This document shows positions 28,406-37,990 of a stretch of 64,000 nt of DNA, one piece after another. The stretch is from assembly GCF_002875945.1 (NCBI RefSeq), contig NZ_MCZK01000097.1, positions 205,697-269,696 on the forward strand. The letters run 5' to 3'. This DNA comes from Vibrio lentus. GTDB taxonomy: Bacteria; Pseudomonadota; Gammaproteobacteria; Enterobacterales; Vibrionaceae. The translations under genes and the position numbers were made by a program. Below the pieces are notes generated by a model that was given only the letters and a program-made list of their open reading frames with translations, had not been told where the DNA came from and searched no databases. Within the stretch, counting starts at the first letter, position 1. Every line of letters starts with the position of its first letter.

Positions 28406-28906
28406 ATGAGTGAAGTTTCGTTAAAACAATCTGGTGTGCGTTGGTTATGGCTGGCTTTGCTAGTATTCCTTGCTGATATCGGTATCAAACTCTTTGTCAT
28501 GGACAACATGGGTTATGGCTGGGCAAACCGTATTGAGGTGTTGCCATTCTTTAACTTTTTGTATGTTCATAACTATGGTGCGGCATTTAGCTTTCTGAGC
28601 GATCAGAGCGGCTGGCAGCGTTGGTTGTTTACGGGTATCGCATTTGCGGTAACGGGTATGCTGACATACTGGATGAGCAAACTACCTGCAGCAGAAAAGT
28701 GGAATAACATTGCTTATGCGATCATCATTGGTGGTGCGGTAGGTAACGTATTCGACCGTGTTGTACATGGTTTTGTGGTTGATTACCTAGACTTCTACTG
28801 GGGTACTTACCATTGGCCTGCATTCAACTTGGCTGATATGGGAATCTGTATCGGTGCTGCGATGATCATCTTAGATGGCTTCCGCAAGAAAGATGAAAAC
28901 AAATAG
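28406..28906 (+). CDS. lspA: lipoprotein signal peptidase (signal peptidase II)
   Basis: Inner-membrane aspartyl protease that removes signal peptides from diacylglyceryl-prolipoproteins. Four transmembrane helices. Conserved [16 protein letters not shown] (N-x-G-A-A-F) and the catalytic aspartates in [22 protein letters not shown]. 166 aa, as in E. coli (164). ATG at 28406 after AGGAATAGAA. Acts after Lgt, encoded earlier in the window. Confidence 0.96.
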   Translation: MSEVSLKQSGVRWLWLALLVFLADIGIKLFVMDNMGYGWANRIEVLPFFNFLYVHNYGAAFSFLSDQSGWQRWLFTGIAFAVTGMLTYWMSKLPAAEKWNNIAYAIIIGGAVGNVFDRVVHGFVVDYLDFYWGTYHWPAFNLADMGICIGAAMIILDGFRKKDENK

Positions 28907-28995
28907 GCGACTCAGGCATTAATGAGTATTAACTAAATCGCTTTGAAATAGATTGCCCTAAAGTCAGTCTATGACTCACAGAATAGAATAGCCCT

Positions 28996-29031
28996 AAGCG
29001 CTGTCGGTTGATTCCGACGGCGCTTTTTTTT
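28996..29031 (+). terminator. strong terminator between lspA and fkpB
   Basis: AAGCGC-t-GTCGG paired with CCGAC-g-GCGCTT, then eight T. It ends 70 bases before fkpB, so fkpB-ispH probably needs its own promoter or read-through. Confidence 0.88.
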
Positions 29032-29100
29032 ATGCTTCAGTCAACAAGGAAGCAAAGCACAGTGCATCCTCAAATAATAAAGAAATCTAAGGAAAGTAAC

Positions 29101-29532
29101 GTGGCAGCAATTAAAAATGATTCAGCAGTAACTCTACATTTTACGATTAAAATGAAGGATGGTTCAGTTGCCGATAGCACCGAAAACATGGGCAAACCCG
29201 CTAAGTTCGTGATGGGTGATGGTAGCCTAAGCGAAAACTTCGAAGCGTGTTTGCTTGGGCTTGAAGCGGGTACAGAAAAGTCTATTGAACTGAAAGCACA
29301 AGACGCGTTTGGTATGCCTAACCCAGACCATATCCACCACATGGATAAAGCGAAGTTTGCTGGTGGTACTGATGTTGAAGTCGGTACTATCATGGCGTTC
29401 TCTGGCCCTGACGGTATGGAAATCCCGGGCATTATCACTGATATCGCAGGTGATTCAGTGACCGTTGATTTTAATCACCCATTAGCAGGCCAAGACGTTA
29501 CGTTTGACGTCAACATCTTAGCGGTGGAATAA
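29101..29532 (+). CDS. fkpB: FKBP-type peptidyl-prolyl isomerase FkpB (SlpA)
   Basis: Cytoplasmic prolyl isomerase and chaperone of the SlyD-like subfamily with an insert-in-flap domain. Visible: VTLHFTIKMKDGSVADST, GDGSLSENFEACLLGLEAG, the IF region DAFGMPNPDHIHHMDKAKF, and VDFNHPLAGQDVTFDV. I place the start at the GTG at 29101 (VAAIKNDSAV, 143 aa), preceded by AAGGA at 29089-29093; the 31 upstream in-frame codons overlap the lspA terminator region and do not match the family. ispH follows after 144 bases. Confidence 0.93.
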   Translation: MAAIKNDSAVTLHFTIKMKDGSVADSTENMGKPAKFVMGDGSLSENFEACLLGLEAGTEKSIELKAQDAFGMPNPDHIHHMDKAKFAGGTDVEVGTIMAFSGPDGMEIPGIITDIAGDSVTVDFNHPLAGQDVTFDVNILAVE

Positions 29533-29676
29533 CGATAGAATAGTTGTCTTCACGCTAGAACAAGATAGCCTTACAGCTGTGATGTCACCCAGAGCTTCAC
29601 TGTGTAGGCGCTTCACTGTAGAATGCGAATCTCGCTGACAGCGAACTCTATAGAAACAACCTTAGTACCGCGGTAA

Positions 29677-30636
29677 ATGATGAGCAATGAAATGAAAATA
29701 ATGTTAGCTAACCCTCGTGGCTTTTGTGCTGGTGTCGATCGTGCAATCAGCATCGTAGAACGCGCACTGGAAATGTATCAGCCACCGATCTATGTTCGCC
29801 ATGAAGTGGTGCACAACCGCTTTGTTGTTGAGGGGCTCAAGCAGCGTGGTGCTATTTTTGTCGAAGAACTGAGTGAAGTGCCAGACGACAACATCGTGAT
29901 CTTCTCTGCTCACGGTGTTTCTCAAGCCGTTCGTAAAGAAGCGAAAGAGCGTGAACTCACGGTATTTGATGCAACATGCCCATTGGTAACCAAAGTACAT
30001 ATGGAAGTTGCTCGTGCGAGCCGCAAGCATATGGAAGTGGTACTGATTGGTCACGCGGGTCACCCTGAAGTGGAAGGCACTATGGGCCAGTACGCTAGCC
30101 AAACCGGTGGCATGTACTTGGTTGAGAAGCCAGAGGACGTACAGAACCTAGTGGTGAATGATCCAAGTAACTTGCATTACGTTAGCCAAACAACGTTGTC
30201 AGTTGATGAAACGGCGGATGTGATTGAAGAGTTACGCCGCGTGTTCCCTGAGATCCAAGGGCCACGTAAAGATGATATTTGCTACGCAACACAAAACCGT
30301 CAAGACGCGATTCGCGAGATGGCTGGTGATGTTGATGTCGTGATTGTTGTTGGTTCTAAGAACTCATCTAACTCAACACGTTTGAAAGAGCTGGCTGAGA
30401 AGCTAGGCACGCCAGGTTACCTAACCGATTGCCCTGAAGACATTCAAACAGAATGGGTTGAAGGGAAAAAGAAAATTGGTGTGACAGCGGGTGCTTCAGC
30501 GCCTGAAGAGCTAGTAAACCAAATCTTAGATCGTATTCGTGAGCTAGGTGCCACTGAAGTTGAAGAGATTCAAGGTCGTGAAGAGAACATGTTCTTCGAA
30601 GTACCGAAAGAGCTACAGATCAAGCAAGTCGACTAA
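29677..30636 (+). CDS. ispH: HMB-PP reductase IspH (LytB)
   Basis: [4Fe-4S] enzyme of the last MEP step, producing IPP and DMAPP. The three cluster cysteines are in [24 protein letters not shown] and LTDCPEDIQ; active-site segments [19 protein letters not shown] and KNSSNSTRL are present. Start uncertain: ATG at 29677 (319 aa) or 29680, or the ATG at 29692, which matches the E. coli start best; no strong ribosome-binding site decides. Confidence 0.96.
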   Translation: MMSNEMKIMLANPRGFCAGVDRAISIVERALEMYQPPIYVRHEVVHNRFVVEGLKQRGAIFVEELSEVPDDNIVIFSAHGVSQAVRKEAKERELTVFDATCPLVTKVHMEVARASRKHMEVVLIGHAGHPEVEGTMGQYASQTGGMYLVEKPEDVQNLVVNDPSNLHYVSQTTLSVDETADVIEELRRVFPEIQGPRKDDICYATQNRQDAIREMAGDVDVVIVVGSKNSSNSTRLKELAEKLGTPGYLTDCPEDIQTEWVEGKKKIGVTAGASAPEELVNQILDRIRELGATEVEEIQGREENMFFEVPKELQIKQVD

Positions 30637-30639
30637 TCT

Positions 30640-30721
30640 CTATTGATTGGTGACAACATCGATTCGTGATACTAGCGATTCGCAACACTATCGATTTGTA
30701 AACACTATTGATTTGTAAACA
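30640..30721. repeat. degenerate 15-17-bp tandem repeat after ispH
   Basis: Five units starting at 30640, 30657, 30672, 30688 and 30705 follow the pattern CTATCGATTTGTAAACA. The last two differ by one base (CTATCGATT... / CTATTGATT...), and the earlier ones are more diverged. It starts just after the ispH stop codon and ends five bases before the terminator stem. Confidence 0.75.
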
Positions 30722-30726
30722 GCAGG

Positions 30727-30753
30727 AAGCCAACGTGATACGTTGGCTTTTTT
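30727..30753 (+). terminator. ispH terminator
   Basis: AAGCCAACG-tgata-CGTTGGCTT followed by TTTT. Confidence 0.88.
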
Positions 30754-30791
30754 GATCGTGCTTTGGAACAGGGTGTCGAATTTCTAACGGG

Positions 30792-31523
30792 TTACTGGAG
30801 ACCTAGTTGCTCTTTTAAAGTCTTTAAGTAACGACGACTGACAGGCACTTCAAAACCTGTCAGTGTAATGATCTCGGCTAATCCATTTTCTAATAATTTG
30901 ATCTCTTGGATCGATTTTATGTTGATCAAATATTGGCGATGACAGCGGATCAAATCGGTCTTTTCTTCTAGGATCTTCAGGGTTAACTGTGAAGTGGCGG
31001 TTTGTGATGAACTACGAACATGCACACCGCTGATATCTGAATAAGCGCATTCGACCGTTTGGCTTGCCATGATCACAATGCGGTTGTGACCAATGCACGG
31101 GATTTGCTCTAAGTGGCAGGGAGCAATCGCGGAGATGTTTTGTTCTGGCGCTTTCTGGTTCTGCTTGATGACTTTATTCAGACGACAAACACTCTTGTTT
31201 AATCGACAAGGTTCAACCGGCTTGAGTAGGTAATCAAAGGCATTGTCTTCAAAGGCTTGAATCGCATATTGATCGTAGGCGGTGACAAAAACCACGTAAG
31301 GCATGGTGTCTGGGTCAAGCATGCTCAGCAATTCAATCCCTGTAACCTGAGGCATTTGGATATCCAAATACACCACATCCGGCTTGAGAAGGTTGATCTG
31401 TTTAAGTCCTTCGATCGCATTGCTAGCTTGGCCAATGATTTCCACTTCACCTGTTTCAGTCAGTAGTTCAATCAGCTCTTCACGAGCAAAAAGCTCATCA
31501 TCGACAACTAATGCTTTTAACAT
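30792..31523 (-). CDS. btsR: LytTR-family response regulator, BtsR (YehT)-like
   Basis: 243 aa. Receiver domain 1-120 with acidic pocket DD (8-9), phospho-acceptor Asp54 in VVYLDIQMP and the Lys in FDYLLKPVEP. The C-terminal LytTR DNA-binding domain has VHVRSSSQTATSQLTLKILEE, LIRCHRQYLINIKSIQEI and GFEVPVSRRYLKTLKEQLG. In E. coli BtsSR responds to pyruvate and activates the transporter gene btsT. Here the kinase gene is immediately upstream and a BtsT/CstA-family gene lies just beyond it. The intergenic region of that transporter carries many copies of the BtsR-type motif. The partner assignment is inference from context. Confidence 0.88.
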   Translation of the reverse strand: MLKALVVDDELFAREELIELLTETGEVEIIGQASNAIEGLKQINLLKPDVVYLDIQMPQVTGIELLSMLDPDTMPYVVFVTAYDQYAIQAFEDNAFDYLLKPVEPCRLNKSVCRLNKVIKQNQKAPEQNISAIAPCHLEQIPCIGHNRIVIMASQTVECAYSDISGVHVRSSSQTATSQLTLKILEEKTDLIRCHRQYLINIKSIQEIKLLENGLAEIITLTGFEVPVSRRYLKTLKEQLGLQ

Positions 31524-31627
31524 CCTACAATCTTCATCTTGATTCTATCCCTGCTTGATTCACGCTTTTCTTTTAAATGTCAGCTTCTAAATGTTTCGAC
31601 TCGGAGCGATTCGTCTTCGAAAACCCA

Positions 31628-33298
31628 CTATTTTAGTATAGGTATGATAAAGCTCATTCGAGTAAATTGCTGTGGTTGAGATTCTATTTTTAGTGCAGAG
31701 TCTTGTCCAAAGAAATTAGTGAGTCGTTTATCAACAATTTCCATCCCTAAACCGACATGGTCTTGAGACGGCTTTTGATAGTTGCCTGCATTGTCTTCCA
31801 CGATCAGCTTAAATCCACCCTCGAAGGCTTCGCTATAGATCTTCACTTGGCCGCCTTCCAACATGTTTGAAATACCATGCTTGATGGCGTTTTCAACCAG
31901 TGGCTGCAGGGTAAAGCTTGGCAGTTGCGACTCATACAATTGTGGGTCGATATCCCATTCCACTTCTAATCGGTCGGTAAAACGCGCCTTCTCAATAGTT
32001 AGGTACGCATTAACGTGTGCCAACTCGTCTTTGAGTTTCACGGTATTGATATTCTGCTTCAGGTTACTTCTAAAGAAGTGAGACAGATGTTGAATAAGCT
32101 CTCGTGCTTTATCAGGGTCACGACGTGTAACGGCACTGATGGTGTTGAGTGCATTGAACAAGAAGTGTGGGTTCACTTGAGCGTGCAGTAGTTTGATCTC
32201 AGCTTGGGTGAGCAATGTTTGCTGCTGCTGATAGTTGCTGAATAAGATCTGACTCGACAATAGCTGAGCGATACCTTCACCCATCGACATGTTGATGGTC
32301 GAGAACAGCTTTAGCTTTGGCTCATACAGCTTGATGGTGCCGACCACTTCATTACCCGCACGCAGTGGAATAATAAGCGCAGAGCCCAATTTACAATCTT
32401 GCGAAAGAGAGCATTGGTACGGGTTCTCTTTACCATCAAGGTAGATGATGTCGTTCTGTTCCATCGAGGTAAGCGTGCTCTGCGATGAAATAGGGGTATT
32501 TGGGATATGGTGTTCATCGCCAATGCCGACGAACGCGAGGATTTTCTCTCGGTCGGTAATCGCCACCGCACCAACGTTGGTTTCTTCGTAAACGATGCGT
32601 ACGATTTTTTGCGCGTTATCGGAATTAAACCCACCATGCAGAATACCCACCGAACGCTCGGCGATGGTTAATGCGCGGCGCGAGAAGGTCGCAGAGTATT
32701 TTTCGAAGATGGTTTTCCTGTCTTGGATGATGCTCATGAACAGCGCTGCACCCACAGAGTTGGCGATGATCATTGGAGCAGCAATATCGGACACTAAGGC
32801 ATAGGATTGCTCGAACGGTTTCGCGACGGCAAGCAATATGATCATCTGAATGATTTCGGCAAACAGGGTCACAGAGAACACCACCAGAGGGTTAAACAGT
32901 TGGCTAGCTTTGTTCTTTCTCACGAGGTAAACGTGTAACAGGCCGCCAATCAAGCCTTCTGCTGTGGTTGAAATCGCACAAGCTAGATCGGTGAATCCAC
33001 CCAAAGAGTAACGATGGATACCGCCAGTAAAACCGACCGCAAAGCCGACCACCGGACCACCAAACAGACCGCCCATAACTGCTCCCATCGCACGGGTGTT
33101 GGCAATGGCATCATTGATCTGTAAGCCAAAATAGGTGCCCATAATACAGAACAGGGAAAACAGAACGTAGCAGCTGATTTTATGACTTAAGCGCGAAGAG
33201 ATGCTCAACAAAGGGAGAATAAGTGGAGTCTTACTGAGCATGTAAGCAATCACTAAGTAGACACAGGTTTGTTGCAGCAGAGAGAGAATGAGTTCCAT
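31628..33298 (-). CDS. btsS: LytS-type sensor kinase, BtsS (YehU)-like
   Basis: 556 aa. N-terminal 5TM-5TMR_LYT sensor (about residues 1-190; AMGAVMGGLFGGPVVGFAVGFTGGIHRYSLGGFTDLACAI). A GAF-like domain follows (230-345, LHGGFNSDNAQKIVRIVYEETNVGAV). Then the His_kinase domain with phospho-His in QVNPHFLFNALNTISAV and an HATPase N-box ENAIKHGISN. In E. coli BtsS binds external pyruvate with high affinity; whether this sensor binds pyruvate is inferred. The ATG at 33298 follows GGTGAAAAT. btsR follows after a 104-base gap. Confidence 0.88.
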   Translation of the reverse strand: MELILSLLQQTCVYLVIAYMLSKTPLILPLLSISSRLSHKISCYVLFSLFCIMGTYFGLQINDAIANTRAMGAVMGGLFGGPVVGFAVGFTGGIHRYSLGGFTDLACAISTTAEGLIGGLLHVYLVRKNKASQLFNPLVVFSVTLFAEIIQMIILLAVAKPFEQSYALVSDIAAPMIIANSVGAALFMSIIQDRKTIFEKYSATFSRRALTIAERSVGILHGGFNSDNAQKIVRIVYEETNVGAVAITDREKILAFVGIGDEHHIPNTPISSQSTLTSMEQNDIIYLDGKENPYQCSLSQDCKLGSALIIPLRAGNEVVGTIKLYEPKLKLFSTINMSMGEGIAQLLSSQILFSNYQQQQTLLTQAEIKLLHAQVNPHFLFNALNTISAVTRRDPDKARELIQHLSHFFRSNLKQNINTVKLKDELAHVNAYLTIEKARFTDRLEVEWDIDPQLYESQLPSFTLQPLVENAIKHGISNMLEGGQVKIYSEAFEGGFKLIVEDNAGNYQKPSQDHVGLGMEIVDKRLTNFFGQDSALKIESQPQQFTRMSFIIPILK

Positions 33299-33430
33299 AT
33301 TTTCACCTATTGAGAAGCTTGTTAAGTGTAAAGCTCATTGCGGGGTAACGGTAGCTTTGCTTGTCTTTTCATGGCTTGTATCGAATGACTTTGGTTTCCC
33401 AAGGTCGAGAAATTAATATTTAGAAATAAC

Positions 33431-33456
33431 AAAGCCCATCACATTGGACGGGCTTT
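33431..33456 (-). terminator. terminator of the CstA/BtsT-like gene
   Basis: AAAGCCC and GGGCTTT arms with extra pairing (ATC/GGAC) inside. It lies between the transporter gene and btsS, so the two are probably separate transcription units. Confidence 0.65.
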
Positions 33457-33571
33457 AGTCTTAATTTCCACGAATCACTGGGTAATTACGGGAGCAAGCG
33501 AAGTTGTGCTTGGCAGTTCTTTTGTCTCTTTCTATGAAGATTGGTCTCTTTTTCCAAAGAGCCTTAAAGAA

Positions 33572-35065
33572 CTAGGCTGTTTTAGTCACCGGTTTTGACT
33601 CTTGATCTTGCTCGTCGTCAGCTAGGTCGATATCGCCTTTGCCTTTTGAAATCTTGATAACGTAAGTCGTAATCAGTAGAGATGAAACCACACCTACGAT
33701 TGTTGAGATTTGCATAGGTAGACCAAAACCTAGTTGGCTGTTGTTCAGGATAAATGTGATACACACAGACGTCATGAAGATAGCTGGAACCGTTGTTACC
33801 CAGTGCAGTTTGTTGTGACGAAGTAGGTAAGCTGAAGCTGTCCACAGCATCATTACTGCCGTTGATTGGTTAGCAAAGCCAAAGTAGCGCCAGATGATAC
33901 CGAAATCTACTTGAGTCAGGATGCCACCAAGAACGAATAGCGGTAGAGCCATTAGTAGGCGGTTGCGCAGTGTTTTCTGTTCCATGTTGAAGTATTCAGC
34001 AAGGATAAGACGGCTTGAACGGAACGCAGTGTCACCTGAAGTGATAGGTAGGATAACCACGCCAAGGAAAGCAAGGATACCGCCAAATACACCCAGTAGG
34101 CCAAATGAAGCGCTGTATACCACGTTACCTGGGCCGCCGTTTGCAATCGCGTCAGACAAAGACTCAACTGAACCGAAGAATGACAGGGCAAGTGCACACC
34201 AGATTAGAGCGATGATGCCTTCACCGATCATTGCACCGTAGAATACGAAGCGACCGTTCTTCTCGTTTTCCATACAACGCGCCATCAAAGGAGACTGAGT
34301 TGCGTGGAAGCCAGAGATAGCACCACAAGCGATAGTGATGAATAGAGCAGGCCAAAGTGGTAGGTCATTCGGGTTCATGTTGGTGAACATGTCTTTCATC
34401 TCGAAGCCACCCATGATTTGGTGCTCGTCAGATAGACCAATCGCAGTGATTAGGCCAACAGACATGAAGATAAGTAGTGCACCGAACAGTGGGTAGAAGC
34501 GACCAATGATTTTATCGACAGGGACAATCGTTGCGATGATGTAGTAAGCAAAGATGATAACAACCATAGTGCTTGCAGACATCACGAAATCAGTTTGGTC
34601 GTTCACTAGGTTAGTGATCATGCCTGCAGGAGCAGATACGAATACCACACCAACAAGAAGCAGTAGAACAATGGCAAAGATGTTCATAAAGTGTTTTGCG
34701 CCATTGCCTAGGTAACGTCCAGTGATGGTTGGAACCGAAGCACCACCATTACGGATAGATAACATACCTGAGAAGTAGTCGTGTACTGCACCTGCGAAGA
34801 TACAACCTAGTACAATCCAAAGCATTGCTGCTGGGCCGTAAAGGGCACCCATGATAGGACCGAAGATTGGACCTACACCTGCAATGTTAAGCAGTTGAAC
34901 TAGGTAAACCTTTGGTGTCGACATTGGAACGTAGTCCACGCCGTCTTGCTTGGTATGAGCAGGTGTTTGACGCTTTTCATTGATACCGAAGATCTTCTCG
35001 ATAAAGGCACCGTAAATAAAGTAGCCACCAATGAGTGCTGCGACGCAGGTAAGAAACCACATCAT
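33572..35065 (-). CDS. CstA/BtsT-family peptide or pyruvate transporter (short form)
   Basis: 497 aa, about 13-14 transmembrane helices. Family segments: DGVDYVPMSTPKVYLVQLLNI, AGVGPIFGPIMGALYGP, GAVHDYFSGMLSIRNGG, FHATQSPLMARCMENEKNGR and TSGDTAFRSSRLI. E. coli CstA (701) and BtsT (716) are longer; this is the shorter Vibrio form. E. coli BtsT imports pyruvate under BtsSR control, and CstA takes up peptides or pyruvate. The adjacent btsSR genes and the upstream BtsR-like motif array favour a BtsT-type role. A leader inverted repeat (CCCTGA / TCAGGG) lies just before the start and includes the AGGG of the probable ribosome-binding site. Confidence 0.87.
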   Translation of the reverse strand: MMWFLTCVAALIGGYFIYGAFIEKIFGINEKRQTPAHTKQDGVDYVPMSTPKVYLVQLLNIAGVGPIFGPIMGALYGPAAMLWIVLGCIFAGAVHDYFSGMLSIRNGGASVPTITGRYLGNGAKHFMNIFAIVLLLLVGVVFVSAPAGMITNLVNDQTDFVMSASTMVVIIFAYYIIATIVPVDKIIGRFYPLFGALLIFMSVGLITAIGLSDEHQIMGGFEMKDMFTNMNPNDLPLWPALFITIACGAISGFHATQSPLMARCMENEKNGRFVFYGAMIGEGIIALIWCALALSFFGSVESLSDAIANGGPGNVVYSASFGLLGVFGGILAFLGVVILPITSGDTAFRSSRLILAEYFNMEQKTLRNRLLMALPLFVLGGILTQVDFGIIWRYFGFANQSTAVMMLWTASAYLLRHNKLHWVTTVPAIFMTSVCITFILNNSQLGFGLPMQISTIVGVVSSLLITTYVIKISKGKGDIDLADDEQDQESKPVTKTA

Positions 35066-35075
35066 AATTTGTTAT

Positions 35076-35101
35076 CCCTGAATGTATTAATTAAGTCAGG
35101 G
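35076..35101 (-). promoter_or_regulatory. inverted repeat in the transporter 5' leader
   Basis: CCCTGA (35076-35081) and TCAGGG (35096-35101) with a 14-base AT loop, 11-36 bases before the start codon. On the mRNA one arm contains the AGGG that would act as Shine-Dalgarno, so folding could hide it. Confidence 0.4.
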
Positions 35102-35145
35102 TGTATATTAAAGGAGTCGATGAGAAGAAACTTCCGCTACTGGAG

Positions 35146-35380
35146 TGAGTGGTCGAATAGCCAATTTAGTGGTGCTATAACTGATTGAGTGGTTTGTCAT
35201 CTTGACGGAGTGGTTGATTCTTTGTATCGAACGGCTTATTTACCGAGTAGACAGGTTGATTGACCTAACAGAGAGGTGGAAAGAAGCTGTGAGTGGTAGG
35301 TTACTGCTCTTGAGTGGTCTGTATCAGTCTCAAGCGGAGAACATGAGACAATGAGTGGACATCGACAGGCGTTCAGCGGA
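35146..35380 (-). repeat. phased array of ~12 BtsR-type motifs
   Basis: On the minus strand the unit is ACCACTCA (plus strand TGAGTGGT). Copies begin at 35146, 35166, 35186, 35207, 35228, 35249, 35270, 35290, 35311, 35331, 35352 and 35373, i.e. every 20 or 21 bases, all in the same orientation. GG at positions 6-7 of the plus-strand unit is invariant in all twelve. Four copies are exactly TGAGTGGT; the weakest are 35228 (CGAACGGC) and 35249 (AGACAGGT). Between the 8-base units lie 12-13 unrelated bases. The E. coli BtsR motif is a direct repeat of ACC(G/A)CT(C/T)A with a 13-base spacer, the same word and spacing. An out-of-phase copy occurs at 35410. Confidence 0.8.
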
Positions 35381-35441
35381 GAATCATCACAAAGGCAGCG
35401 CTTCGTCAGGAAGTGGTGAAGTAACAATATAAAGGATTGAA

Positions 35442-35792
35442 ATGAAAAAAATAATAACACTATTCGCCGTGGCATTTAGCCTTGCAGGATGCAGCGCTAA
35501 TGTTCAAGATTTAGCAGCAGAAGGTAACTGGCAAGAGATCGGTTATCGTGATGGTATTAAAGGCAACACTCAGCGTTCTTATTCAGAAATGACAGCGCTT
35601 GGTGCGGTTGATCAAGCCAGTTATACAGAAGGTTATCACTTAGGTGTGACTGAGTTCTGTAATCCTAACCATGCTTATCAGATTGGTTTGTCTGGTCAGG
35701 TGTATGAAGGTGTGTGTTCTGGTACGGAAGACGCTCAACGTTTCCGTATGGAATGGCAACGTGGCTGGGATGAGTTCTCGAACGACTATTAA
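35442..35792 (+). CDS. DUF2799 lipoprotein
   Basis: 116 aa. Signal peptide MKKIITLFAVAFSLAGCSA with lipobox LAGC, so a lipidated Cys at about residue 17. Mature part has the DUF2799 pattern of Gly/Tyr-rich segments with conserved Cys: WQEIGYRDGIKG, YTEGYHLGVTEFCNPNHAYQIGLSGQVYEGVC and WQRGWDEF. No known function. It is divergent from the CstA/BtsT-like gene, and the motif array fills the space between them, so it could share regulation. AAGGATTGAA precedes the ATG. Confidence 0.82.
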   Translation: MKKIITLFAVAFSLAGCSANVQDLAAEGNWQEIGYRDGIKGNTQRSYSEMTALGAVDQASYTEGYHLGVTEFCNPNHAYQIGLSGQVYEGVCSGTEDAQRFRMEWQRGWDEFSNDY

Positions 35793-35828
35793 TCCGGCCT
35801 GCGGCTAATTCTTGATTTCGTTAAATAA

Positions 35829-35858
35829 AAAACCAGTACCTCATGTGTACTGGTTTTT
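35829..35858. terminator. bidirectional terminator between DUF2799 gene and murQ
   Basis: AAAACCAGTAC-ctcatgt-GTACTGGTTTT, with an A run before and T after; the genes converge on it. Confidence 0.88.
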
Positions 35859-35911
35859 TGTATAACGCCGAATCAATAACGCTTAATCAATATGAGAGCC
35901 TACCTGTCGGT

Positions 35912-36853
<942 letters not shown>

Positions 36854-36877
36854 CTAAAATGATGGTTCTAAAGTTGT

Positions 36878-37990
36878 TTAGTCAGCACGATATAGAACGC
36901 CTAGAGAGGCTGCTCTGCTTGCGCCAGTCACTTCTGGTAAATTGCTTGGCAGTTGATGAACATGACGTTGAGCAAGCCACGCAAAGGCCATGGCTTCCAT
37001 GTAATCGGCATCAACGCCTTTACTGGTCGTCGACTCAACCACCCAGTTAGGAAGCAGTTCAGACAGTCTCTTCATCAACAATGGATTTCTCGTACCACCG
37101 CCACACACATACAGTGCAGGTTGGTTACCCAGGCGATAAGTCTCCACTTCATTGGCTATCGTTAATGCGGTGTATTCACAGAGTGTGCGCTGAACATCCT
37201 CTGCTGTAAGGTCTTTAAATTCTGTTAATTGTTGCTCTAGCCAAGGTAGATTAAATAGCTCTCTGCCAGTGCTTTTCGGTGGCATTTGAGATAGGTAAGA
37301 TTCATTCAACAGCTGTTCGAGCAAAGCTTGATTGAGTTGGCCTTTTAGCGCGAACAGTGCGTCACGGTCAAATTTCTCACCCGTGTGTTTATCTACCCAA
37401 GCATCCATCAACATATTGCCAGGGCCAGTATCATAACCAAGAGTAGGCTGATTCGGGCGCAGCACTGAAATATTCGAGATACCACCAATATTCAACACCA
37501 CAACTGAGCTGTCTTGCGGGTGAAAGATCGTATGGTGAAACGCTGGTACTAATGGCGCACCTTGCCCGCCAAGCGCCATGTCTTTGCGTCTGAAATCGGC
37601 GATGGTTTGAATCTCTGTTTTCGCGGCAATGATATTGGCATCACCCAGCTGCATGGTAAATGGCGAATCACCGGTTGGCTGGTGGAATACTGTTTGGCCA
37701 TGGTTACCAATCGCAGTCACGGACGATGCAGGTGTACCTGATTTGTCGAGAAGTTGTAGAACCGCATCAGCAAATAGATGACCAAGCTGGTGGTCGAGTT
37801 CACCAATGGCAATCAAATCCGTTTTCTGACCAATACAAACCTCAAGCAGGCGGGCTTTGATATCCTCTGGCATAGGGAACTCATCATGAGCGAGTAATGT
37901 GATACCAGTATCTTCTATCGAAACTAAGGCGGTATCAACGCCGTCCATACTCGTTCCCGACATCACACCAATGTATAACTCTGACTTCAT
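36878..37990 (-). CDS. anmK: anhydro-N-acetylmuramic acid kinase
   Basis: Hydrolyses the 1,6-anhydro ring and phosphorylates anhMurNAc to MurNAc-6-P, feeding MurQ. Sugar-kinase ATPase fold: YIGVMSGTSMDGVDTALV at the N-terminus, GNHGQTVFHQP, IADFRRKDMALGGQGAPLVPAFH with the catalytic Asp, VVLNIGGISNISVL, GYDTGPGNMLMD and YVCGGGTRNPLLMKRL. 370 aa as in E. coli (369). Its ATG shares one base with the stop codon of the upstream kinase gene (TAATG), which indicates translational coupling. Confidence 0.96.
   Translation of the reverse strand: MKSELYIGVMSGTSMDGVDTALVSIEDTGITLLAHDEFPMPEDIKARLLEVCIGQKTDLIAIGELDHQLGHLFADAVLQLLDKSGTPASSVTAIGNHGQTVFHQPTGDSPFTMQLGDANIIAAKTEIQTIADFRRKDMALGGQGAPLVPAFHHTIFHPQDSSVVVLNIGGISNISVLRPNQPTLGYDTGPGNMLMDAWVDKHTGEKFDRDALFALKGQLNQALLEQLLNESYLSQMPPKSTGRELFNLPWLEQQLTEFKDLTAEDVQRTLCEYTALTIANEVETYRLGNQPALYVCGGGTRNPLLMKRLSELLPNWVVESTTSKGVDADYMEAMAFAWLAQRHVHQLPSNLPEVTGASRAASLGVLYRAD

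Noticed and set aside
33921..34241. 106-aa plus-strand ORF inside the CstA/BtsT-like gene
   Set aside because: It is the antisense shadow of conserved transmembrane segments, with no own ribosome-binding site.
35146..35380. CRISPR array
   Set aside because: The conserved unit is only 8 bases with a 20-21-base period, spacers are 12-13 bases, and no cas genes are present.
35236..35475. 79-aa minus-strand ORF in the array region
   Set aside because: It has no family features, overlaps the start of the DUF2799 gene, and its sequence is the motif array read as codons.
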